Part shown: positions 34,060 through 43,301 of the stretch, piece by piece
How positions within the stretch are numbered: position 1 is the stretch's first letter
Layout of the letters: the number at the start of each line of letters is the position of its first letter
Assembly (NCBI RefSeq): GCF_905171775.1
Contig: NC_053490.1
Location: forward strand, 17,511,752-17,575,751
Origin: Rana temporaria
Lineage: Eukaryota > Chordata > Amphibia > Anura > Ranidae
Reading direction: 5' to 3'
DNA length: 64,000 bases
The notes under the pieces: generated by a model
What the model saw: the letters and a program-made list of their open reading frames with translations, nothing else
Database searches by the model: none
Told to the model about the DNA's origin: nothing
Program-made: the position numbers and the translations under genes

Positions 34060-36905
34060 AACCAGACGCCACTCCACTGACCACTGAGACCAGACTACAC
34101 TGACCAGACTACACTGACCACTGAGACCAGACTCCACTGAGACCACAGACTCCACTGACCACTGAGACCAGACTACACTGACCAGACTACACTGACCACT
34201 GAGACCACACTACACTGACCACACTACACTGACCACACTACACTGACCACACTACACTGACCACTGAGACCAGACTCCACTGACCACACTACACTGACCA
34301 CTGAGACCACACTCCACTGACCACTGAGACCACACTCCACTGACCAGACTACGCTGACCACTGAGACCAGACTCCACTGACCACTGAGACCACACTCCAC
34401 TGACACCACACTCCACTGACCAGACTCCACTGACCACTGAGACCAGACTCCACTGACCACACTCCACTGACCACTGAGACCAGACTACACTGACCACACT
34501 CCACTGACCACACTCCACTGACCACTGAGACCAGACTACACTGACTAGACTCCACTGACCACACTCCACTGACCACACTCCACTGAGACCAGACTACACT
34601 GACCACTGAGACCAGACTACACTGACCACTGAGACCAGACTACACTGACCACTGAGACCAGACTACACTGACCACTGAGACCAGACTACACTGACCAGAC
34701 TACACTGGTCTCAGTGGTCAGTGTAGTCTGGTCAGTGTAGTCTGGTCTCAGTGGTCAGTGTAGTCTGGTCTCAGTGGTCAGTGTAGTCTGGTCTCAGTGG
34801 TCAGTGTAGTCTGGTCTCAGTGGAGTCTGGTCTCAGTGGTCAGTGGAGTCTGGTCTCAGTGGTCAGTGGAGTCTGTGGTCTCAGTGGTCAGTGGAGTCGG
34901 TGGTCTCAGTGGTCAGTGGAGTCTGGTCAGACTACACTGACCAGACTCCACTGACCACACTACACTGACCACTGACCAGACTCCACTGACCACTGACTCC
35001 ACTGACCACTGAGACCAGACTCCACTGACCACTGAGACCAGACTCCACTGACCACTGAGACCAGACTCCACTGACCACTGAGACCAGACTCCACTGACCA
35101 CTGAGACCAGACTCCACTGACCACTGAGACCAGACTACACTGACCACTGAGACCAGACTACACTGACCACTGAGACCAGACTACACTGACCACTGAGACC
35201 AGACTACACTGACCACTGAGACCAGACTACACTGACCACTGAGACCAGACTACACTGACCACTGAGACCAGACTACACTGACCACTGAGACCAGACTACA
35301 CTGACCACTGAGACCAGACTACACTGACCACTGAGACCAGACTACACTGACCACTGACCAGACTACACTGACCACTGAGACCAGACTACACTGACCACTG
35401 AGACCAGACTACACTGACCACTGAGACCAGACTACACTGACCACTGAGACCAGACTACACTGACCACTGAGACCAGACTACACTGACCACTGAGACCAGA
35501 CTACACTGACCACTGAGACCAGACTACACTGACCACTGACCAGACTACACTGACCACTGAGACCAGACTACACTGACCACTGAGACCAGACTACACTGAC
35601 CACTGAGACCATACTACACTGACCACACTACACTGACCACTGAGACCAGACTACACTGACCACTGAGACCAGACTACACTGACCACTGACCAGACTACAC
35701 TGACCACTGACCAGACTACACTGACCACTGAGACCAGACTACACTGACCACTGAGACCAGACTACACTGACCACTGAGACCAGACTACACTGACCACTGA
35801 GACCATACTACACTGACCACACTACACTGACCACTGAGACCAGACTACACTGACCACTGAGACCAGACTACACTGACCACTGACCAGACTACACTGACCA
35901 CTGAGACCAGACTACACTGACCACTGACCAGACTACACTGACCACTGACCAGACTACACTGACCACTGACCAGACTACACTGACCACTGAGACCAGACTA
36001 CACTGACCACTGACCAGACTACACTAACCCCTGAGACCAGACTACACTGACCACTGAGACCAGACTACACTGACCACTGACCAGACTACACTGACCACTG
36101 AGACCAGACTACACTGACCACTGAGACCATACTACACTGACCACACTACACTGACCACTGAGACCAGACTACACTGACCACTGAGACCAGACTACACTGA
36201 CCACTGACCAGACTACACTGACCACTGAGACCAGACTACACTGACCACTGACCAGACTACACTGACCACTGACCAGACTACACTGACCACTGAGACCAGA
36301 CTACACTGACCACTGACCAGACTACACTGACCACTGAGACCATACTACACTGACCACTGAGACCAGACTACACTGACCACTGAGACCAGACTACACTGAC
36401 CACTGAGACCAGACTACACTGACCACTGAGACCAGACTAAACTGACCACTGAGACCAGACTACACTGACCACTGACCAGACTACACTGACCACTGAGACC
36501 AGACTACACTGACCACTGACCAGACTACACTGACCACTGAGACCAGACTACACTGACCACTGAGACCAGACTACACTGACCACTGACCAGACTACACTGA
36601 CCACTGAGACCAGACTACACTGACCACTGAGACCAGACTACACTGACCACTGACCAGACTACACTGACCACTGAGACCATACTACACTGACCACTGAGAC
36701 CAGACTACACTGACCACTGAGACCAGACTACACTGACCACTGAGACCAGACTACACTGACCACTGAGACCAGACTACACTGACCACTGAGACCAGACTAC
36801 ACTGACCACTGAGACCAGACTACACTGACCACTGAGACCAGACTCCACTGACCGGTGACCTGACTACACTGACCTCACTACACTGACCTCTGACCTCACT
36901 ACACT
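34060..36905. repeat. Large minisatellite, 23/21-bp units
   Basis: Units built on agactacactgaccactgag with acc (23 bases) and shorter forms lacking ga (21 bases) or the whole middle. Early units (34060-34700) are more varied (actccactgaccaca); the later ones (35100-36840) are very uniform, so the most recent expansion was on the right. A block at 34704-34927 is on the opposite strand. Long minus-strand WSV-rich ORFs are artefacts of the repeat. Confidence 0.9.
34704..34927. repeat. Strand-inverted block within the minisatellite
   Basis: Here the units read ggtctcagtggtcagtgtag, the complement of the surrounding array, and revert at 34928. The left junction is an almost perfect dyad around agactacactgg/tctcagtgg, so the array can form very long hairpins. 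Confidence 0.85.
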
Positions 36906-38327
36906 GACCTACATACACAATCACTGGGTGACCTACCTCGTGGTACAGATGCAGCCAGGACTCGAGGAGGTTCGGGAGCCGATCAGCGATGTGGGGTGCA
37001 GGCAGCGCTGTCAGGAGCCGAGGAGGAGAGCCGCATCATGGCGCGCCGGGCGGCATTGTAATTGCCGCCTTCTCAGCTTGCAGGCAGCGCATGGGTCCGG
37101 CCATGCGTGGCGTGACGCGTCATCACGTCCCGGCTGCGGATTTGTCCACTGTGATGTCCATCATAACAGCACAGCGCGCCTATGATGGACATCTCACACT
37201 GGCCAATCCTGGGATCACGGGCGGGACCGTGATGCGTCCGTCGCACTCGCACGGCAAGTCTGCTGACAAGCAGCACTGTCTGCACTTGACAAAGATAAAA
37301 GTTTTCCCTGGCCCGACGATTCGGGGCTAATAATGTTATATTAAACGGCCGAGACTCGGGGCTTTTCGGGGTACCATTCGGGGCTTCAGCCCACCAAGCC
37401 CCGCCCTAACAACGCCCCTGACTACGGGGAGTACAACTGGGGGGGTCTGTAGTGGAGAAGGATCTGGGGGTTTTAGTTGATCATAAGCTCAATAATGGCA
37501 TGCAATTCCAAGCTGCGGTTTCCAAAGCGAGCAAAGTCCTTTCTTGTATTAAGAGAGGTATGGACTCCAGAGACAGAGATATCATTTTGCCCCCCTGTAC
37601 AAATCATTAGTAAGACCTCATCTGGAATATGCAGTTCAGTTTTGGGCACCAGTTCTCAAAAAGGATAGCGGAGAGCTGGAGAAAGTGCAGAGAAGGGCAA
37701 CCAAACTGATAAGAGGAATGGAGGAGCTGAGCTATGAGGAAAGATTAGAAGAACTAAATCTATTCACTCTTGAGAAGAGGAGAATAAGGGGGGATATGAT
37801 CAACATGTACAAATATATAAGAGGTCCATACAGTGGACTTGGTGTTGAGTTATTCACTGTACGGTCAACACTGAGGACAAGGGGGCACTCTTTACGTCTA
37901 GAGGAAAAGAGATTTCACCTCCAAATACGGAAAGGTTTCTTCACAGTAAGAGCTGTGAAAATGTGGAACAGACTCCCTGCAGAGGTGGTTCTGGCCAGCT
38001 CAGTAGATTGCTTTAAGAAAGGCCTGGATACTTTCCTAAATGTACATAAAATAACTGAGTACTAAGAGTTGTAGGTAAAGTTGATCCAGGGTAAATCCGA
38101 TTGCCTCTCGGGGGATCAGGAAGGAATTTTTTCCCCTGCTGTAGCAAATTGGATCATGCTCTGCTGGGGTTTTTTTTTGCCTTCCTCTGGATCAACTGTG
38201 GGTATGGAGTTGGGTGTATGGGGTTGTACTGTGGTTTTTATTTTGTTTGTTTATTTTTTTTGTGGTTGAACTGGATGGACTTGTGTCTTTTTTCAACCTG
38301 ACTAACTATGTACTAACTATGTAACTA

Positions 38328-38797
38328 TAAATTTGTTGTTCCGCAGCAACTCACACCAGGTTCTCCAGAGAACGCAAATTTAATTAACTTCCAATAACAT
38401 ACAAAGTCCAAAGTCCACAGACGATACAAGAATCCAACAGAGTATTTCAGAATCCCATCTTTTCCTAGACCTGTGCTATATTCATCATAGAGTGACAAAA
38501 CTAGACTACTTGAATGCCAGCTTGAGTGCTTCAAATATTGGACTCACACTGAAAGGGGGGGGGGGGGGGGGTCAACCAAATGTTCCCATTGAATGAACAT
38601 CCCACAAGTCTAATTACCATCAATAAACACTTCCTTATGTAAGGAAGTACCAGGCCATTTCACACACCTAGGTTGTCTTAGATAAGATTAACACATCAAA
38701 GAGTCTTCTGTACCTTTTGATATGTGTCGTTTGACCACTAACCCTTTTGGTCAGCAAACACCTTTTCATGTGTAACCTTGAATGCCTGTATGTAAAC

Positions 38798-38857
<60 letters not shown>

Positions 38858-38901
38858 CATAATATTTTAAATATCTACACATCTATATTAATATTACAAC
38901 A
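38328..38901 (-). mobile_element. LTR, inverted copy, outer part
   Basis: Complement of 31351-31902, ending aatattacaaca. The inner part of the same copy is at 32014-32077, on the other side of the CR1 insertion. The (TA)n tract (about 38803-38855) and the G run (38558-38572) differ in length from the forward arm; other differences are few by eye. Confidence 0.75.
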
Positions 38902-39077
38902 ATGGTGTGTACAGCCATCAGATCAAAATCCGCCAGAGGATTTATCCGCTGGAAACGGTCCGGCGGACCGTTTCCAGCGGAAATCCTCTCATGTGTACAA
39001 GGCCTGAGAGAACAATCCGTCAGAAAAAAAAACACGGTTTTGTTTTCGGAATGTCCGTTCGTGTGTACGCAGCATTA

Positions 39078-39496
39078 TCCTGAGAGATACTGACCAGCTT
39101 TTCGTTGAGCATGAGAGACGTCAGCTTATTTTTCATAATAGCTACCACTGGTTTCTTCCAAGCAGTCCCTATAGCTATTTTAGTTGTGAGAAACATGAAG
39201 TGAATTAAAGTTTGAACAACATGCTTGGGAGCATCAACGACATGCTTGTTGAGAAGAGCCACTGTAGGGTTTTTAACTATATTCACCATTGTCACAGAAC
39301 TGATCAGGGAGTGAATACTAATCCAAAACCGGCGCACTTTGGCACAGGTCCACCATTTGTGGAATATCGAACCTGGTTGACTAAATCCCCAAAAACACAG
39401 AGAAGAAACCGCCTGGTAAATCTTTGAAAGTCGGTCTGGCACCAGGTACCATCTAGAAAGCACCTTATATCCTCCCTCTGCCAGGGCTGTGTTCAT
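39078..39496 (-). pseudogene. L1/Tx1-like ORF2 C-terminal fragment
   Basis: A 158-codon minus-strand frame begins MNTALAEGGYKVLSRWYLVP and contains the diverged zinc-binding region CFWGFSQPGSIFHKWWTC near residues 34-51, where intact relatives have CWRC...LHIWW.C. The last ~20 codons (39020-39077) are MITE sequence read through, so the natural C-terminus is lost. Non-functional. Confidence 0.7.
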
Positions 39497-39582
39497 ACCT
39501 TATATGTGCGAGGAGACCACTTACACCAGTCACTCAAATAAATCTCCTCCCCTAAGTCCCACTATCAAGCCTGCATATAAGG

Positions 39583-40098
39583 TAAGGTGACCAGATTTTT
39601 AAAATGAAATCCGGGGACATATTTTTTCTTTACTAGTAATGGCAACAATCAGCGACTCTCTGCCCGTCGCCGCCCGCCTCACAGCCTCTCAAGTCTTACT
39701 CTTCGGGCCCCGGCTACTACTGTATGGAGAGCGGAGGAAGATCACTCTGCCACGGAAGGCAAGGAGATAGGCAGGTGGCTGGCCAGCATTTGACCCAATA
39801 CAGAAAAACATGCGAGCGAAGCTGAAGAAATATTCCCTCCACTCCGACCAGCACATGATCATCAGAAAGGGGCACAGATAATGGGCAAAAATACAACCCC
39901 CTTATGCTAGTAGGCACGGCGGAGCGGGGGGGTGCAATTCAATTTTTTTTATTTAAATTCTGCACTGATTGTCTTTGAAATTGCCCCTGCCACCTATTAA
40001 ATCCAATCTGGGGACAAAACCAGGGACAGACTTGGTCTGGGGACAGTGTCCTCAATCAGGGGACTGTCCCCTGAAACTGGGGATGTCTGGTCACCCTA
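39583..40098. mobile_element. hAT-like MITE (TARGGTGACCAGA family), complete
   Basis: Starts TAAGGTGACCAGA and ends tctggtcacccta, with a perfect 8-bp duplication atataagg (39575-39582, 40099-40106). 516 bases. A shorter relative in reverse orientation is at 40785-41031. Confidence 0.85.
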
Positions 40099-40432
40099 AT
40101 ATAAGGTAACTTTGCAGATGGATAAACAAACAATTTGTACAGCATTGAGATGCCCCCCCCCCCCTCTGGGCCTCCCCCGGAGACATCTAGATTCAAAAGC
40201 AGTGCACATAGTAATATCAGCTGTAGATCTTTGCAAAGAGCACAAAAAGTGTAGGATCTACCGCAAACGAAAATGCTCAGACGGAGGCACCTTCAACCAC
40301 TGCACAAAGTAGGAGACCGGACAGATTTCTTTATGGTCAAGGAAATTACTTATTCTATACAGGCCCTTATCAATCCACCAAGGTCTCAGTTTTCTTAACA
40401 GTCACCAGTTCAAATTCCAGGAGCCCCAGCAC

Positions 40433-41290
40433 CAGTGGCGGCTAGTGTGCCCACGTGTCCCGGATTGCCCGGGACTGTCCCGCAATTAACATGTCTGTCC
40501 TGGGTCCCGGGCACCTTCATTCTGGGACAATACAATGTCCCGGAATGAAATAGAGGACACAGCCACCATCTACTAACTAATAACTACATTTCCGGAACTG
40601 CCTAGTGCAGCACTGCTGTCCCCACCCACCTCGGCACCACCTCCTTCTCTGGCACCCAGCAGCAAGACTGGTGTGATCTTCACTCTTCAGATAGTGATGC
40701 CACTATTTCCTTCTATGCATGCGGTTCATGCAGAGGGAGTGACAGCAGCACTGCCTCTGGTGGCAAGCGGCACTGCATCTGGTGTAGGGTGACCAGACAT
40801 CTCCGGTTTCCAGGGACAGTCCCCGTATTGAGGACACTTGCCTGCTTATCTCCTTGACTGTCCTGGCAGAGATCTTCCTCCGCTCCCCACCCAGTAGTAG
40901 CCGGTCCTGGAGAGTATGATTTGACAGACTGTGAGGCGGGCGGTGACGGGCAGAGAGTCACTGATTGCTAGTAAAGAAAATAAATATATATATATGTCCC
41001 CAGATTTCATTTTAAAAATCTGGTCACCTTAATCTGGTGGCAAGTGGCACATTCACCTGACAAATAACCCGCCGCCAAATTCCCCATCAACCCGAGACTA
41101 CATTACCCCTGCCCCCCTCATCTTTTTTTGGGGAAGGTGAGAGGGGTGTGTCCCTGAATGGCAGTTTGGAAATGTGGTCACCCTAGTGGCGGCCCGTAAG
41201 CAGGACGCAGGGGTGCCACCATCCCCTAATCCATGCGTCTGGCCCCCTAATCTACACGCCCTCACAAAAAAAATATACCAGCCGCCACTG
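40433..41290. mobile_element. hAT-like element (CAGTGGCGGCTRGTG family)
   Basis: Termini CAGTGGCGGCTAGTG and CCAGCCGCCACTG, with a perfect 8-bp duplication cccagcac (40425-40432, 41291-41298). Same family of termini as 21996-23006. Contains a nested hAT-like MITE at 40785-41031. Confidence 0.9.
40785..41031. mobile_element. hAT-like MITE nested inside another hAT-like element
   Basis: Termini TAGGGTGACCAGA and tctggtcacctta, with a perfect 8-bp duplication atctggtg (40777-40784, 41032-41039). Non-coding. Confidence 0.9.
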
Positions 41291-41299
41291 CCCAGCACT

Positions 41300-42230
41300 G
41301 ATCTGTCCTGACCTAGCGGGACAGCAGCTCAATGCTCCAGCTTTTAATTGCACATCAGAGTAGGAGGGGACTCCGGGCAGCATTCCTTTTCAGTGGCTGA
41401 GCCAGCAAAAGCTCCCGGCAACCTGGAGACCAGACTCAAAAGCCAGAGTCCCTGGGCCAAATCCAGAAAGTTCTCATCTTTAACCATCAAGGACTGCTCA
41501 ATGCCAGGTGAAGGGGGAGACAACCCTTCACATCACGTGACCAGTGTGAAGACACCTGGAAAAGTTACGTATAACATTTTATTGCCGGGGCCTCCAGGGA
41601 GGAGGGACCAATCCAGGGGGAATATTCTGGAGCCCAGAGTTGGACTTTAATGAACCACCAGGGCAGAGTTTACTGGAAAACTATAAATAAGTGTATAGAA
41701 AACCTAATTTAGGATCATTTATGTACATGTAAGCCCTTGGAGAGCTTGCAGAGATGCTAATGGTGGGACATCTGCTATGCCTCAATATCTACTCCGGCGA
41801 CTCGGCTCTCCATCATACAGAGAATATTACATGACGGCTTGTGATGTCTTAATTACTGTACATACAGCTTACTGTTCCTCTATAATTGCAATCAATGATG
41901 ACAAGCACTGCCATGAGTCATCTGCCTCGGTGTTACAAGAGGAAAGGGATATATATTTACAATATATATACAGGGCTATAATAATTATTTTCTTCAGCCT
42001 TGAACACTAAGAGGATAATTAGGCCATTTGCACAGTGAAATTGCGGTAACAGTGGAGGAAGCCTAAAATTTGAGCCTACTCACTGTGTACATTGTAACAT
42101 ATGACACAGCACTAGTACCCAAAAGTCTAGCAGGGGTATGTAATACACAGAGTGCAGAGGTCAGGAGTCTGAAATGCATGGGTCAGTAGACACAATAGAG
42201 TACAATAATTGCCTCCCTCCCCAAGCCATA
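41300..42230. other. Non-coding, nothing recognised
   Basis: No repeat or gene signature identified. A 100-codon plus ORF (41348-41650) has no known motif. This is one of the longer stretches that may be unique sequence. Confidence 0.3.
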
Positions 42231-42239
42231 ACACCCACC

Positions 42240-42661
42240 AGTAAATTCTCTATCTCCCATCCTCCCATTAGTAAATGTTCTCTCCCCCAGTACACATCTC
42301 CCTCCCTCCCACCAGTAAATGCCCCATCTCCCAGTTCAGATCTCCCCTTCAGTACAGCTCCCCCAGTACAGGTCCCCCCAATAAATACCCCCCAGTGCAG
42401 ATCTCCTGCCAGTATGAATCCCCCACTACAGATTTCCTCCCCCAGTACAGATTGCCCCCAGTACAAAAATGTCCCCCCAATACAGATCTCTTCTCCCCCT
42501 AGTACAGATCTCCCCACCAGTACAGTTTTACCCACCAGTATAGGTCTGCCCCCACAGTGAAGCTCCTCCCAGAACAGATTGCCTCAAAAGTACAGCCCCC
42601 CCCCCCGTTACAGATTTCCCTCAGTACAAATCCCCCCCCCCCCCAATACAGATCTCTTTAC
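42240..42661 (+). repeat. C-rich minisatellite, left part
   Basis: Degenerate units with core ccccagtacagatctcc. The array continues at 46257-46440 after the Gypsy insertion. Long proline-rich ORFs here are repeat artefacts. Confidence 0.75.
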
Positions 42662-42666
42662 CCCCA

Positions 42667-43301
42667 TGTCAGGTCACCCGTAGCCAGGTGACAAGTGCAC
42701 CCCGTAGGGGTCAGGGATGCACCACAGGGTGGTGAATCCTATGGCCGACTGCTGCTAGCAGAGACGAAGCGTGAACCTAAGATCACCCAGGGCGCGGAGT
42801 CTAAGACCCAGTATTGTATTCACCAGAGCCTTTGATGGTAAGGATGGTCTTGGCCGCTACTGGGTCCAGGTCGCATCCCCGAGATTCCTCAAGTCACACT
42901 CCGCAGGGAGAAGGGGGAAGCAGCCAGCAGAACAAACAGTGGTGATGGACAGGCCGAGGTCAGGGCAACAGGCAGACAAGGATAACCGTGGAACATGCAA
43001 ATAGTCAGGGGCACAGGCAGACAGGGAAGTCGGGGACAAGCCAAAACGGTACACGGAAGATGATCGTAGCACTCTGCAACCAGGAACTAGCAATACACTG
43101 CAGACAGGAACTGAGCATTGGAACACTGTTGAACAGCACTGCAGACCTGTAGAGCAAAGGTTAATATAGGCTTCCTGGGATGGACTAGGGTGGAGCCATA
43201 CAGGAAGAGGAAGTGATAAAAAGGGGAACCAGAGCAGGATCAGCCTCTAATTAACACATGGAGATCAGGTAAGCAGACAGGCTTGTTGCATATTCATGAC
43301 A
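42667..43301 (-). mobile_element. Gypsy 3' LTR
   Basis: 635 bases, TGTCA...TGACA ends. It is the 3' LTR because the element is transcribed on the minus strand. The ORF stop (43265) lies 37 bases inside it. Confidence 0.9.

Larger units (their letters stand above)
33851..37420. mobile_element. hAT-like element, 3.57 kb, filled with minisatellite
   Basis: Starts CAGGGGCGTTGCTAGG and ends CCTAACAACGCCCCTG, with a perfect 8-bp duplication actacggg (33843-33850, 37421-37428) in the CR1 ORF2. Subterminal gggcttcagccc occurs near both ends. Between about 34060 and 36905 the element is almost entirely tandem repeat. The right unique part (36930-37380) is GC-rich and has no transposase. Confidence 0.9.
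32131..38065 (+). pseudogene. CR1-like ORF2 (endonuclease end and reverse transcriptase)
   Basis: The main frame 32204-33631 (475 aa) carries the endonuclease end (DALLDLIISN, SSDHNMISF) and RT motifs DKAPGPDGIHP, NYRPVSLTS, and YLDFAKAFDTVPH (first catalytic Asp). The frame breaks near 33541-33546, where one base is missing after QRVVV. RT continues in frame 33499-33966 with SGVPQGSVLGPLLFNIFIND and FADDTKL (catalytic pair). After the hAT element it resumes at 37429; 37685-38065 encodes RRATKLIRGMEELSYEERL through WNRLPAEVV to HKITEY and stop. An in-frame TGA near 32184 also breaks the endonuclease part. Catalytic residues remain but the copy cannot make one protein. Confidence 0.85.
32079..38327 (+). 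mobile_element. CR1-like LINE, 5'-truncated, split by a hAT element
   Basis: Runs from the C-terminal part of the endonuclease (DNA encoding GDFNYPEIYW near 32129) through RT to a 3' UTR ending in ctaactatgtaactatgtaac-like repeats. Coding pieces lie at 32079-33850 and 37421-38065. Only a short acta is shared at the two junctions with the LTR, consistent with the short or absent TSDs of CR1. The hAT element at 33851-37420 is a later insertion. Confidence 0.85.
31351..38901. mobile_element. Palindromic double LTR with 5-bp TSD (split by a CR1 LINE)
   Basis: The unit begins TGTTGTAATATTAATATAG and ends with the exact complement, flanked by atggt (31346-31350 and 38902-38906). Left arm is a forward LTR (31351-31996) followed by a primer binding site. 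The right arm is the same LTR in inverted orientation, present as 32014-32077 and 38328-38901 because a CR1 LINE was inserted in it. Removing the LINE leaves a 1.3-kb inverted repeat with a loop of about 50 bases. A normal LTR element would carry direct LTRs; see findings. Confidence 0.75.
30987..39004. mobile_element. Harbinger-like MITE A (GGCCCCGTACACACG), split
   Basis: Left half 30987-31350 starts GGCCCCGTACACACGACC; right half 38902-39004 ends catgtgtacaaggcc. Flanks are TAA (30984-30986) and TGA (39005-39007), which would be one duplicated TGA with one change. It is palindromic: gattttgatctgatgg (about 31333-31349) faces ccatcagatcaaaatc (38914-38929). Confidence 0.7.
30631..39074. mobile_element. 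Harbinger-like MITE B (TGCCGCGTACAC), split by later insertions
   Basis: Left half 30631-30983 starts TGCCGCGTACACAAGG; right half 39005-39074 ends gtgtgtacgcagca. TTA flanks both ends (30628-30630, 39075-39077). The halves join at gacaagttt|gagagaac, matching the uninterrupted copy at 28102-28528 (gacaagtttgagcc). Confidence 0.75.
30118..40432 (-). mobile_element. L1/Tx1-like LINE (minus) hosting a nest of insertions
   Basis: LINE sequence is seen at 30118-30627 (3' UTR, purine-rich on the plus strand; 3' end motif complement of ttttttattgg) and 39078-40432 (ORF2 C-terminal part). Everything between, from the MITE at 30631 to 39074, was inserted later. A hAT-like MITE (39583-40098) also interrupts the coding part. 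The upstream limit is hidden by the hAT element at 40433. Confidence 0.6.

Noticed and set aside
34224..35147. Overlapping WSV-rich ORFs
   Set aside because: They are the minus-strand reading of the minisatellite.
34060..36905. CRISPR-like repeat array
   Set aside because: Units are contiguous without unique spacers, lengths are 21-23 bases, there are no cas genes and the setting is a vertebrate hAT element.
36928..37330. ORFs of 85 and 113 codons at the right of the hAT element
   Set aside because: They overlap in different frames in GC-rich sequence and have no transposase motif such as the hAT dimerisation domain.
31351..38901. DIRS-type element with inverted terminal repeats
   Set aside because: TG...CA ends, a 5-bp TSD and a tRNA-type primer site point to an integrase-using LTR element; no tyrosine recombinase lies inside.
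42174..42560. 128-codon Pro/Ser-rich ORF
   Set aside because: It is a reading of the C-rich minisatellite split by the Gypsy element.
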